A stretch of 50,982 nucleotides of DNA from Methylobacterium sp. J-067. Lineage in GTDB: Bacteria > Pseudomonadota > Alphaproteobacteria > Rhizobiales > Beijerinckiaceae. The notes beneath the pieces were generated by a model, which did not search any database, was not told the origin of the DNA, and saw nothing but the letters and a program-made list of their open reading frames with translations. Shown here piece by piece: positions 1 to 7,200 of this stretch. Position numbers and translations under genes: made by a program. The stretch covers positions 1 through 50,982 of the forward strand of contig NZ_JAKSXZ010000139.1 of NCBI RefSeq assembly GCF_022829465.1, written 5' to 3'. The stretch's first letter is position 1; every line of letters starts with the position of its first letter.

Positions 1-198
1 CACATGGTGCAGGGCGACGGTGAGTTCGACGACGCCCAGCCCCGAGCCGAGATGGCCGCCGGTGATGGACACGGCGTCGATCATCTCGGCGCGCACGGCA
101 TCGGCCACGGCCTGCAGCTCGCCTTCCGGCACCGTCCGCAGATCCGACGGCTCGTTCACACGATCCAGCAACGCTGATTGCTCAGGGGTGATCGCCAC
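1..198 (-). CDS. dxs: 1-deoxy-D-xylulose-5-phosphate synthase, N-terminal part (cut by window edge)
   Basis: Only the first 66 codons are inside the window; the rest lies to the left. Dxs condenses pyruvate and glyceraldehyde 3-phosphate with thiamine diphosphate, the first step of the MEP isoprenoid pathway. The visible part has the family's opening LLDRVNEPSDLR (residues 10-21) and the GGHLGSGLGVVELTVALH stretch (47-64) that helps form the cofactor site. I chose the GTG at 198 because GAGG lies 8 nt upstream; a GTG at 204 is in frame but too close to that site. It follows xseB by about 38 nt on the same strand, the usual xseB-dxs operon of Alphaproteobacteria. ispG of the same pathway is at 33094-34413. 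Confidence 0.9.
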   Translation of the reverse strand, partial: MAITPEQSALLDRVNEPSDLRTVPEGELQAVADAVRAEMIDAVSITGGHLGSGLGVVELTVALHHV

Positions 199-236
199 GG
201 TCACAACCTCATTTCCCACGGGACCGACCCGAGACT

Positions 237-497
237 TCACGACACATCGAGGGGCGCCACACCCTCCGCCCGCCCATCGGCGGTGAGAGTGATCCGCTGG
301 ATCCGCGCCTCGGCCTGCTTGAGCAGGGCCTCACAGCGCCGCTTCAGTGCCTCGCCGCGTTCGTAGATCGCCACCGATTCGTCGAGCGGCACGTCGCCGC
401 GCTCGAGCTTGCGCACAATCTCTTCGAGATGCTCCAGGGCCTTCTCGAACGGCAGGGCCTCGATCGACGGGTCGGTCGCTGGTGTCTCTGCGGTCAT
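237..497 (-). CDS. xseB: Exodeoxyribonuclease VII small subunit
   Basis: Small subunit of ExoVII, which degrades single-stranded DNA together with XseA. The 86-residue protein has the family core FEKALEHLEEIVRKLERGD (residues 18-36) and PLDESVAIYERGEAL, two long helices that form a coiled hairpin. Length is typical (about 80-90). The ATG start at 497 is the first in frame. xseA is not in the window. It sits directly upstream of dxs on the same strand, so co-transcription is likely; this linkage is common in Alphaproteobacteria. Confidence 0.93.
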   Translation of the reverse strand: MTAETPATDPSIEALPFEKALEHLEEIVRKLERGDVPLDESVAIYERGEALKRRCEALLKQAEARIQRITLTADGRAEGVAPLDVS

Positions 498-631
498 CCC
501 TGACTCATCCTTTGTCCGGTTCTAAGGCGGCTTGCGAAGCGGGGACAACCCGGCCCGGCCGAAGCCGGGCCCGCCATCCGCCGCTTTTGCCCGGAACGGG
601 CGCGTTTGCGCCACACCCGCTCCGGGCCGTG

Positions 632-1144
632 TCAGTCCAGGGCGAGGACGAAGGGCGTGCCCTCGAAGGCGTCGGCGCCGCGCCCGATTCGCGCGATGGC
701 GGCGACCATCCTGCCGTCGCGCCCGAGCAGCCGGTCCGCGATCTCCACGAACAGCCGGTTGGGGGTGGCCGAAGGCGAGGCGGCGCGCAAGGCATCGGCG
801 ATGGCGCCCTCGTCCCGCTCCGGCGCCAGGGCGCAGGCGGCGATGTAGGCGGCGGCCGGCGAGCGGCTGATGCCGGCGTAGCAGTGGATCACCAGCGGCG
901 TCTCCCGCGGCCACACGCGGATGAAGGCGAGGAGCGCCGCCACATGCTCCTCGCCGGGCAGGACATGGCCCGCCTGCGGTGCGGCGATATCGCTCACGCC
1001 GATCCGCGCGTGGTTCTCAGGCGGAATCGCGGCCGGGCGCTCGACGGGCATCCCGACGGTGACGAGGGTGAGGAGATGGCGCGCGCCCGTCGCGAGGACG
1101 GTGTCGGGCAGGCGCGAGAGCGGGCAGACGTGCAGAGTCGGCAT
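632..1144 (-). CDS. Tyrosine/dual-specificity phosphatase-like protein
   Basis: 170-residue cytoplasmic protein of the cysteine-phosphatase superfamily. The signature HCYAGISRS (residues 87-95) matches HCxxGxxRS, with nucleophile Cys88 and phosphate-binding Arg94; it is followed by PAAAYIAAC, the usual helix. No export signal is visible. Small proteins of this type in Rhizobiales are annotated as protein tyrosine phosphatases; the physiological substrate is unknown. The open frame runs further upstream, but MPTLHVCPLSRL is the natural N-terminus of this family. It is followed at 75 nt by xseB-dxs on the same strand's downstream side, without overlap. Confidence 0.8.
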   Translation of the reverse strand: MPTLHVCPLSRLPDTVLATGARHLLTLVTVGMPVERPAAIPPENHARIGVSDIAAPQAGHVLPGEEHVAALLAFIRVWPRETPLVIHCYAGISRSPAAAYIAACALAPERDEGAIADALRAASPSATPNRLFVEIADRLLGRDGRMVAAIARIGRGADAFEGTPFVLALD

Positions 1145-1218
1145 CGTCCGCCCGTGCGATGCGATCGTGTCCGATCGAGGGCGGAGGGTGTCGGGGCCGA
1201 GCCCCGACAGGCGTCCGG

Positions 1219-1443
1219 TCAGGCCGCGTTGACGGCGAGCGCGTGCGGATTGCCGGCGAGGCCGGCGCAGAGGTCGTCGATCTCGGTGAGATCCAGGGCG
1301 TCGCCGGTCTGGCCGGCGATGGTGTCGATCAGGTGGTCCTGGCGCGGGTCGAAGGGGTGACCCTGCATCCGGTAGAATTGGTAGTAGCGCAAAGCGGCGA
1401 GGACGGTGTCGCGTTCTCGGTCGGTTACGGTGAAGTTCTGCAT
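1219..1443 (-). CDS. Small conserved hypothetical protein
   Basis: 74 residues starting MQNFTVTDRERDTVLAALRYYQFYRMQG. Its many charged residues and amphipathic helices suggest a soluble protein; no signal peptide or membrane segment. The ATG at 1443 has a GGGGAAG-type ribosome site about 10 nt upstream. Proteins starting with TDRERDTVLAALRYYQ are, from memory, scattered in Methylobacterium genomes and often present in several copies; no function is known to me. It precedes the phosphatase gene on the same strand by about 75 nt and may share its transcript. Confidence 0.65.
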   Translation of the reverse strand: MQNFTVTDRERDTVLAALRYYQFYRMQGHPFDPRQDHLIDTIAGQTGDALDLTEIDDLCAGLAGNPHALAVNAA

Positions 1444-1714
1444 GGGTCTTCGCTTCCCCTTGTGGCTTCAACGAACGCCTGGACCGGACCGCGACGCCGC
1501 GGACCAAGCTTGGCCATTGTAGCGCGCGTGTCACAAGCGGGACAGTTCTTGACAGATCGCCCCGACGTGATTCGTTTTCGTTAGGATTTTCTGCCGTGCC
1601 GCTTCGTCTGCGGCGGCGGGACTGCGCGAGACTTTAAGCCGCTGTCTTTTTTTCGCCTTGCGGGCCGCGCCCCGGGCTCCACCTCGTCCGGGACGGAGCG
1701 AACAGCCGGAGCCG

Positions 1715-2272
1715 ATGGCGACCTACTTCACCGCCGACACCCATTTCGGCGATCCGCATGTCCTGAGGCACGCCCGCGCGCGTTTCGGCACGGTGGAGGC
1801 CCATGACGAGGCGCTGATCGCCGCCTGGAACGCGGTCGTCGGGCCGGAGGATACGGTCTGGCACCTTGGCGACTTCGCCGTGGAGGCGAGCCGGGAACGC
1901 TGCGCGGACGTGTTCTCGCGGTTGCATGGGGTGAAGCACCTCGTGCGCGGCAACCACGATTCGAACCGCATCCTCGACCTGCCCTGGGCCGCGCCCCCCG
2001 TGGAGAGCATGCGCCTCACCGTGACGGACGGGACCGGCCGCGACCGGCGCCTGTTCCTGTCGCATTACGCGCACCGTGCCTGGCCCGGACTGTGGCGCGA
2101 GACGCTCCACCTCTTCGGCCACAGCCACGGCTGGCTCCCCGACACCAGCCGCTCCTGCGACGTGGGCATCGACGCCTGCGACGCGCGGCCGGTCGATCTC
2201 GACGCGATCCTCCTGCGCCTGCAGGCGGCAGAGCTGGTGCCGGAAGAGTTGGCCCGGCACGGGATGCGCTAG
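1715..2272 (+). CDS. Calcineurin-like metallophosphatase
   Basis: 185-residue metallophosphoesterase. Metal-binding motifs are in order: DTH (residues 8-10), GDF (52-54), GNHD (79-82), His117 and GHSH (135-138). The compact form, with MATYFTADTHFGDPHVL at the start, matches the small phosphoesterases often annotated as hydrolases of the MJ0936/YfcE-like type. It probably cleaves a phosphodiester or phosphomonoester; the substrate cannot be read from sequence. The frame is open upstream to 1658, but the ATG at 1715 begins the conserved beta strand directly. It is followed by the hairpins at 2316-2390. Confidence 0.85.
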   Translation: MATYFTADTHFGDPHVLRHARARFGTVEAHDEALIAAWNAVVGPEDTVWHLGDFAVEASRERCADVFSRLHGVKHLVRGNHDSNRILDLPWAAPPVESMRLTVTDGTGRDRRLFLSHYAHRAWPGLWRETLHLFGHSHGWLPDTSRSCDVGIDACDARPVDLDAILLRLQAAELVPEELARHGMR

Positions 2273-2315
2273 GCCACCGCCGATTGCCTTCCGGCGCTCA
2301 TTTGTGTATCGCCAC

Positions 2316-2390
2316 GGCGCGCCCCCGAGACACCCTTGGAGGCAGGGGCGCGCCGGGAAGGCTTGAGCCGTCCGCTTCGGGCGGCTTTTT
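2316..2390 (+). promoter_or_regulatory. Two-hairpin leader upstream of rplY (possible attenuator or small RNA)
   Basis: Hairpin 1 has a perfect 10-bp stem, GGCGCGCCCC (2316-2325) with GGGGCGCGCC (2345-2354). Hairpin 2 is a factor-independent terminator: AGCCGTCCG (2366-2374), CTT loop, CGGGCGGCT, then a run of five T. It ends only 36 nt before the rplY start codon, so rplY transcription either reads through it or starts in the remaining short gap. The structure may simply end the metallophosphatase transcript, or it may be an attenuator or a small RNA. Confidence 0.55.
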
Positions 2391-2426
2391 CGCGTTCTGG
2401 CTCCAGCTATCTGAAGGATCACGCCT

Positions 2427-3125
2427 ATGAGCGCCATCAAGTCGCTTGAGGCCGTGGCACGCGACCGGGTCGGCAAGGGGGCCGCCCGGGCCGTTCGTCG
2501 CCAGGGCCAGATTCCCGCCGTCATCTACGGCGCGGGCCAGCCGCCGGTCTCCATCGCCATCGACCTCATCCGGGCCCGCACACTGATCTATGCCGGCGGG
2601 TTCAAGACCACCGTGTTCGAGATCGCCGTGGGCGGCCGCAAGCTGCGCGCCATCCCGCGCGACTTCCAGCTCGATCCGGTCTCCGGCGTGCCGATGCACG
2701 TCGACTTCCTGCGGGTCGTCTCGGGCCAGACCGTGACGGTCGCCGTGCCGGTGCACTTCGTCAACGAGGACGCGGCCCCGGGCATCAAGCAGGGCGGCGG
2801 CACCCTCAACATCTCGCACCACACCCTCGAGCTCGACGTCGCCCCGGACCAGATCCCGGACGCCATCGAGGTCGACCTGACCGGCCGCCAGATCGGCGAC
2901 GTGATCCACGTCTCCGACATCAAGATCCCGGCCGGCGCCTACACCGGCGAGTCGACCGATCCGGTCGCCAACATCGTCCCGCCGACGGTGCTGGGCGCCG
3001 AGGTCGAGGCCGAGGAGGCCGCGATCGCCGAGGCGCAGTCCGCCGAGGCCGCCGAGGAGAAGGCCGAGGCTGAGGCCGAAGCCGCCGAGGACGAGGCCGA
3101 GAAGAAGGCCGAGTCCGAGGACTGA
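2427..3125 (+). CDS. rplY: 50S ribosomal protein L25/general stress protein Ctc
   Basis: 232-residue, two-domain (CTC-type) L25 that binds 5S rRNA in the large subunit. Residues 1-95 are the L25 fold (KSLEAVARDRVGKGAARAVRR at the start, IPAVIYG), residues 100-190 the beta-rich TL5 domain (PMHVDFLRV, PVHFVNEDAAPGIKQGG). The last 40 residues are an acidic Ala/Glu tail (EAEEAAIAEAQSAEAAEEKAE in part), common in alphaproteobacterial L25. The ATG at 2427 has GAAGGA 8 nt upstream. A strong terminator follows at 3151-3180. pth and ychF, frequent downstream neighbours, are not here. Confidence 0.95.
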   Translation: MSAIKSLEAVARDRVGKGAARAVRRQGQIPAVIYGAGQPPVSIAIDLIRARTLIYAGGFKTTVFEIAVGGRKLRAIPRDFQLDPVSGVPMHVDFLRVVSGQTVTVAVPVHFVNEDAAPGIKQGGGTLNISHHTLELDVAPDQIPDAIEVDLTGRQIGDVIHVSDIKIPAGAYTGESTDPVANIVPPTVLGAEVEAEEAAIAEAQSAEAAEEKAEAEAEAAEDEAEKKAESED

Positions 3126-3150
3126 TCCTCCGGACATCCCACAGACGAGA

Positions 3151-3180
3151 AAGCCCCGGCCGCCCGGCTGGGGCTTTTTT
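3151..3180. terminator. Bidirectional factor-independent terminator between rplY and pdxH
   Basis: Stem AAGCCCCGGCC (3151-3161) pairs with GGCTGGGGCTT (3166-3176) over 11 positions with one G-T, followed by a T run to 3180. The A residues before the stem give a weaker T-rich tail on the other strand. It lies between the convergent rplY and pdxH, 25 nt after the rplY stop. Confidence 0.85.
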
Positions 3181-3186
3181 CATGCC

Positions 3187-3819
3187 TCACGGGTAGAGGC
3201 GCGTGCCCCGCCAGCCCGCGCCGTCGCGCACGAACCGCACCCGGTCGTGCAGGCGGAACTCGCCGTTCCGCCAGAACTCGATGCTGCTCGGCAGGATGCG
3301 GAAGCCCGTCCAGTGCGGCGGGCGCGGCACTGGCCCGTCGCCGACCCGCTCCGTCACGGCGGCGACGGCGTCCATCAGCGCCGTCCGGTCCGCGACGGGC
3401 CGCGATTGCTGGCTCGCGATGGCGCCGATGCGGCTTTCCCGGTGGCGGCTCGCGAAATAGGCGTCGGCCTCCGCGTCGGTCACGCGCTCGACGGGGCCCC
3501 GCGCACGGATCTGCCGCCCCAGGCTTTTCCAGTGCAGGACCAGGGCGGCCTGCGGGTTCGCGGCCAGTTCCTCGCCCTTGGTCGATTGCGTGTTGGTGTA
3601 GAACACGAAGCCGCGCTCATCGAACGCCTTCAGCAGCACCACCCGCACGTCGGGCAGGCCGTCGCTGCCGGCCGTGGCCAGGGCCATGGCGTTCGGATCG
3701 TTCGGCTCCGTGGCCTCGGCCTCCTTCATCCAGGCCGCGAACAGGGTGACCGGGTTCTCGGCGCGGGTGAAATCTTCCGGGATGACGGGAGCCGGGCCAC
3801 CGATCGTTAACTCGTTCAA
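3187..3819 (-). CDS. pdxH: Pyridoxamine 5'-phosphate oxidase
   Basis: FMN enzyme that oxidises pyridoxine or pyridoxamine 5'-phosphate to pyridoxal 5'-phosphate. Family motifs are DGLPDVRVVLLKAFDERGFVFYTN (split here: DGLPDVRVVLLK and GFVFYTN), LVLHWKSLGRQIRARG, YFASRHRESRIGAIASQQS, and the C-terminal RLHDRVRF plus WRGTRLYP. The frame is open to a TTG at 3882, but that codon has no ribosome site; the TTG at 3819 has CAGGAG 7 nt upstream and gives a 210-residue protein of normal length, so I prefer it. It is divergent from the lipoprotein gene at 3915 and convergent with rplY. Confidence 0.93.
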   Translation of the reverse strand: MNELTIGGPAPVIPEDFTRAENPVTLFAAWMKEAEATEPNDPNAMALATAGSDGLPDVRVVLLKAFDERGFVFYTNTQSTKGEELAANPQAALVLHWKSLGRQIRARGPVERVTDAEADAYFASRHRESRIGAIASQQSRPVADRTALMDAVAAVTERVGDGPVPRPPHWTGFRILPSSIEFWRNGEFRLHDRVRFVRDGAGWRGTRLYP

Positions 3820-3914
3820 GGGAAGACTCCTGCCTGCCACGTCCGGGGCCTGAGGGGGCAACGGCGCGTCCGTCGAACGCAAAAGACCGCCGTTGAGTCA
3901 GGTGTGATGGTCTG

Positions 3915-4427
3915 ATGGTCTCGCGTCACTGTAAAGGTCTCCGGACCCTCGTTCCGGCGGGGGCTGCATTGTGCCTGGGCGTCGTCCTCGGGGGGTGCAG
4001 CCAGCCGCTGCTGCTGTTCCGGGGCACGCCGGAGCCGACGGCGTCCGCCGCCGTCGAGGAGCCCCTGACGACGGGCAGCATCGCGCCGCCCAAGACCTTC
4101 GGGCCGGACCTCAACGGCGAGGATTGGCGGCGGGCGCAGGCCGCGCTGACGGTCGCCCTCGATCCGCAGGGCAACGGCCGCCCGGTGAAGTGGGACAACC
4201 CCGATTCCGGGATGCACGGCTCGGTGAACCCGACCGGCCTGCCCTACGTGGCGGACGACCGGATCTGCCGGAACTTCCTCGCCTCGGTCATCGGCTCGGA
4301 GAAGAGCCGCTTCGTGCGCGGCACGGGCTGCAAGCCCTCCGGCGGCGAATGGACTTTGCAGGCGATGCACAAGGCCGCCCCGCCCGCCAGGGAGCCGGGG
4401 AAGGGCCTGGACAAGGCGGAGGAGTGA
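3915..4427 (+). CDS. RT0821/Lpp0805-type surface lipoprotein
   Basis: 170-residue lipoprotein. A charged start and a hydrophobic stretch (residues 10-27) end in the lipobox LGGC with Cys28 as the lipidation site. The mature part contains TTGSI, DWRRAQAALTVALDPQGNG and a C-terminal block with CRNFLA and GTGCKPSGGEWTL, the pattern of alphaproteobacterial RT0821/Lpp0805 surface proteins (related to the 17-kDa antigen). It is probably an outer-membrane or periplasmic lipoprotein; role unknown. The ATG at 3915 is the first usable one. It is divergent from pdxH. Confidence 0.8.
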   Translation: MVSRHCKGLRTLVPAGAALCLGVVLGGCSQPLLLFRGTPEPTASAAVEEPLTTGSIAPPKTFGPDLNGEDWRRAQAALTVALDPQGNGRPVKWDNPDSGMHGSVNPTGLPYVADDRICRNFLASVIGSEKSRFVRGTGCKPSGGEWTLQAMHKAAPPAREPGKGLDKAEE

Positions 4428-4469
4428 AGGGCGGGCGGCCCCGGTGAGCCGCCCGCGCCGTCGCCGATC

Positions 4470-4775
4470 TCAGTACGGGTAGCCGTAATAGGGCCGCATC
4501 CGCAGGCGGCCGGCCGGCTCGGGCTGCGGGCCGGGGGGCACCACGTAACGGGAGGCCGCATCCGGCGCATAGGTCTGCAGGTAGGAGTCGTAGCCCGGAT
4601 CGCGGTAATTGCCGTTGTTGACGCCGGCCGAGCGGTCGTTGCCGCTGAGCGCCGCGTAGGGCGAGAGGCCGCTGCCCGCATCGCCGCCGCCACCGCCGCC
4701 GCGCGCGAGGGCCGCGCCGGGCAGAAGGACGAGGAGGGCGCCGCCGAGGGCGAGGCCGAGTCGAGTGCCAGTCAT
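4470..4775 (-). CDS. Small exported Gly-rich protein
   Basis: 101 residues with a clear Sec signal (residues 1-25, hydrophobic LGLALGGALLVLLPGAALA) followed by a poly-Gly run and a Tyr/Pro/Asp-rich mature part (PYAALSGNDRSAG, NYRDPGYDSYLQTYAPD). No enzymatic motif. The ATG at 4775 overlaps the TGA of the upstream NlpC/P60 gene by 4 nt (ATGA), so the two are translationally coupled. That coupling suggests a role in the cell envelope together with the hydrolase. I do not recognise a named family. Confidence 0.75.
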   Translation of the reverse strand: MTGTRLGLALGGALLVLLPGAALARGGGGGGDAGSGLSPYAALSGNDRSAGVNNGNYRDPGYDSYLQTYAPDAASRYVVPPGPQPEPAGRLRMRPYYGYPY

Positions 4776-5683
4776 TCCGGGTCTCCGGGTTTGCGAACTT
4801 GACATTGGAACGGGTCCGCCGGGGCGGCGGTTCCTGGCGCCAGCCGGCGGAAGGATGTCACGGGGCCGTAGCTGTTGGCCAGGATGCGCGCCCGCGCCTC
4901 CGCCAGGGGCTCCACCGCCACCGCCATGTGGTGGCCGTTGGCGTGGAGGAGGGTGGTGGCGTCGCGCATCATCCCGACATGGCCGCGCCAGAACACCAGA
5001 TCCCCGCGTCGCAGCCCGGCGGGATCGTTGGGCAGGTCGGTGCCGAGGCCGCGCTCCTGCATGTCGGCGTCGCGGGGGCAGTCGCGGCCCGCGAGGTGCA
5101 GGCAGAGCTGCACCAGCCCGGAGCAGTCGAGCCCGAGGCTCGTGCGCCCGCCCCAGAGATAGGGCGTGCCGACGAGCCGCTCGGCGGTGCCGACGAAGTC
5201 GGGGGCGGTGAAACCCGCTTCCCGGCAATGGGCGGCGAAGACGAAGCCGCCCGGCGTCGCGAGATAGTCGCCCTCCCGTCCGGTCGCGGTGAGGCGGGCG
5301 CCGAGGCCGAGATGGCCGCGCGGCGGCCGCTTCAGGTCCGGCGCCGGGTAGAGGAAGCTGCGCAGAGCCGTGACCACATGGGTCGGCTCCGGATCGGCCG
5401 GGCCGAGGCTGCCGACGGGCAGGTAGCCGACATAGCCGTCGCGCGTGAGCTGGACGAAGGCGTGCCCGTCCTCCTCTGCGTAGAAGGTGACGGCGTCGCC
5501 CAGCACGGCCTCGGTCTCGGTGCCGGAGGCGTCCGAGGGCGTCCGCCGCAGGGGGGCGGAGGGGACGACGACGCGCCGCGCCTGCCCCGTGACGAAGCGT
5601 GCGGCCTCGACCTGCCCACGCAGGGCGGCATCCGCCAGATGCGGCCGGGCGGGCGTGAGGCGCGGATCGAACGGCAGGGTCAT
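4772..5683 (-). CDS. SH3-domain NlpC/P60 family cell-wall hydrolase
   Basis: 303-residue papain-like peptidase that probably cleaves murein stem peptides. Residues 35-92 and about 98-150 are two bacterial SH3-like domains (RRVVVPSAPLRRTPS; TAVLGDAVTFYAEEDGHAFVQL-like pattern). The catalytic NlpC/P60 part starts near 160: GTPYLWGGRTSLGLDCSGLV with Cys187, RGHVGM with His235, and ANGHHMAV with the third polar residue near 251. There is no signal peptide, as for many alphaproteobacterial members (e.g. the DipM/LdpF neighbours differ), so the site of action is uncertain. Its stop overlaps the start of the exported Gly-rich protein by 4 nt. Confidence 0.88.
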   Translation of the reverse strand: MTLPFDPRLTPARPHLADAALRGQVEAARFVTGQARRVVVPSAPLRRTPSDASGTETEAVLGDAVTFYAEEDGHAFVQLTRDGYVGYLPVGSLGPADPEPTHVVTALRSFLYPAPDLKRPPRGHLGLGARLTATGREGDYLATPGGFVFAAHCREAGFTAPDFVGTAERLVGTPYLWGGRTSLGLDCSGLVQLCLHLAGRDCPRDADMQERGLGTDLPNDPAGLRRGDLVFWRGHVGMMRDATTLLHANGHHMAVAVEPLAEARARILANSYGPVTSFRRLAPGTAAPADPFQCQVRKPGDPE

Positions 5684-5916
5684 GGGCGTAGGATAGGCCC
5701 TGCCGGGTTAACGCGAAACGCGGGCGCCACCCGCCGGCTCGATGGATCGGAGCCCCGCGGGCGCGGCCCGCCATTCATGCGGCATGCCGTCGCGCCGGGA
5801 TGCCCCGTCGGGGGCCATCCGTCCATGCCACGGGCCGTTCCCAGCGCGGGCGACCCATCCGATCACCATCGTTTGATGCACTGCACAACCAGCCTCGGGC
5901 GCGCTATGCTTGAGGC

Positions 5917-6270
5917 ATGAAGACCGCGAGTCGTCCCGTGAAGAAGACACAGAAGAGCTTCGCCGACCTTCCGCCGATCCGGGTGCGCCGCGAGCCGCCG
6001 ACGATCGTCGAGGCGGTGGCCGCCGCCCAGGACTTGGCCGACGATGTCGAGCAGCAGGTGGAGATCGCCGCCGGGCTGATCGGCCTTCCCGCCGACGAGG
6101 TCCGCCCGCATGTGCTGGCCGCCAAGCGCGCCAAGCCGGAGCGGGCGCCCGAGCGTATCCTCAGCCACGCGAGCCCGAGCCGCGCGCCCCGCACCGTCAT
6201 CGTCGAGCGCCGCGTCCGGCCGACGGTGGTGGTCGAGCGCCGCATCCGCCCGCTGACGCCGCCCCGCTGA
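5917..6270 (+). CDS. Hypothetical basic protein
   Basis: 117 residues, very basic, starting MKTASRPVKKTQKSFADLPPIRVRREPPTIVEAV. The middle has a helical segment (AQDLADDVEQQVEIAAGLIGLPADEVRPHVL in two parts) and the C-terminus is Arg/Val-rich with repeats of the type VIVERRVRP and VVVERRIRP (residues about 95-112). No membrane segment or signal. The Arg-rich tail could bind nucleic acid; that is a guess. It is convergent with mgtC at 6277, with only 6 nt between the two stops. No family recognised. Confidence 0.65.
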   Translation: MKTASRPVKKTQKSFADLPPIRVRREPPTIVEAVAAAQDLADDVEQQVEIAAGLIGLPADEVRPHVLAAKRAKPERAPERILSHASPSRAPRTVIVERRVRPTVVVERRIRPLTPPR

Positions 6271-6276
6271 GCCGGT

Positions 6277-6999
6277 TCAGTCGGCCGTCGTCTGGCTGGT
6301 CCAGGTGGCGTGGCGGATGCCGGGGGCCTTCTCCAACTCGGCCGTGACCGCGTCGAGCTCCGACGCCTCGACGGCGCTGGCCGTTAGGGTGGCGATGACG
6401 TCGACCGCGTCCTCGCCCCGCTCCTCGATCTCGATGGCGCTGACGGGGTAGTTCGCCGCCTCCAGCCGCTCGATCAGCAGGTCCTGCGCCGGCCCGGTGG
6501 CGCCCGGCGCCGTCGTCACCTGAACCTCGTAGGTCGCCTCCGTCTCCGATTCGCGGATCGGCAGGCGGTCGATGAGCTTCACGAGGGGCCGCAGGGCCGT
6601 GTTGCAGGCGAGCACCGTCGCCGTGACGAAGGTCGCCTCCAGGGGCATGTCCGCCCCGGCGAAGGCGCCCACCGCCGCCGAGCACCAGAGCGTCGCGGCC
6701 GTGTTGAGGCCGCGCACGTTCATCCCCTCCTTCATGATCACGCCGGCGCCGAGGAAGCCGATGCCGGAGATCACGTAGGCCACGGTGCGGGTGCCGCCCT
6801 CGCCGCCGGTGAGGCGCATCCCGAGATCGACGAAGGCCGAGGCGCCCACCGCCACGAGCACCGCCGTGCGCAGGCCCGCCGTGCGCTGGCGGTACTGTCG
6901 CTCGGCACCGATGAAGGTGCCGAGGCAGAAGGCCACGAAGAGGCCGAGGGCGGATTTCACCGGCTCGGGGAGGTCGGCGTAGGCGAAGGCGGCATGCAT
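6277..6999 (-). CDS. mgtC: MgtC/SapB family membrane protein
   Basis: 240-residue inner-membrane protein. The N-terminal half has about five membrane segments and the family core GTFIGAERQYRQRTAGLRT (residues about 26-44), then VISGIGFLGAGVIMK and GLNTAATLWCSAAVGAFAG. The C-terminal cytoplasmic domain (about 150-240) resembles the ACT-like tail of MgtC proteins. MgtC relatives are linked to growth at low Mg2+ and to modulation of ATP synthase or transporters; the exact job here is unknown. The ATG at 6999 starts the conserved region; a GGAGG lies about 17 nt upstream. Divergent from the MoxR gene. Confidence 0.88.
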   Translation of the reverse strand: MHAAFAYADLPEPVKSALGLFVAFCLGTFIGAERQYRQRTAGLRTAVLVAVGASAFVDLGMRLTGGEGGTRTVAYVISGIGFLGAGVIMKEGMNVRGLNTAATLWCSAAVGAFAGADMPLEATFVTATVLACNTALRPLVKLIDRLPIRESETEATYEVQVTTAPGATGPAQDLLIERLEAANYPVSAIEIEERGEDAVDVIATLTASAVEASELDAVTAELEKAPGIRHATWTSQTTAD

Positions 7000-7200
7000 G
7001 GCGGCCCGCTCATCCTCCGCGCCTGTGAAGAAACCGTGACACGATGCCCGCAAACGGCCCGGCCCACGCAGGATTGACGGGCCCACGCCCGGCGGGCACA
7101 CCCGAGACGGCTCGAGAGAGCCCGTGCGCGACACGGGACCCGGCCGCGAGGAGACGTGCAGGATGCCGGATTGCGCCGACCTGTCGGGACCAATCCACTC

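Noticed and set aside
3820..3882. Longer pdxH starting at TTG 3882
   Set aside because: No ribosome site; TTG 3819 has CAGGAG at good distance and gives the usual length.
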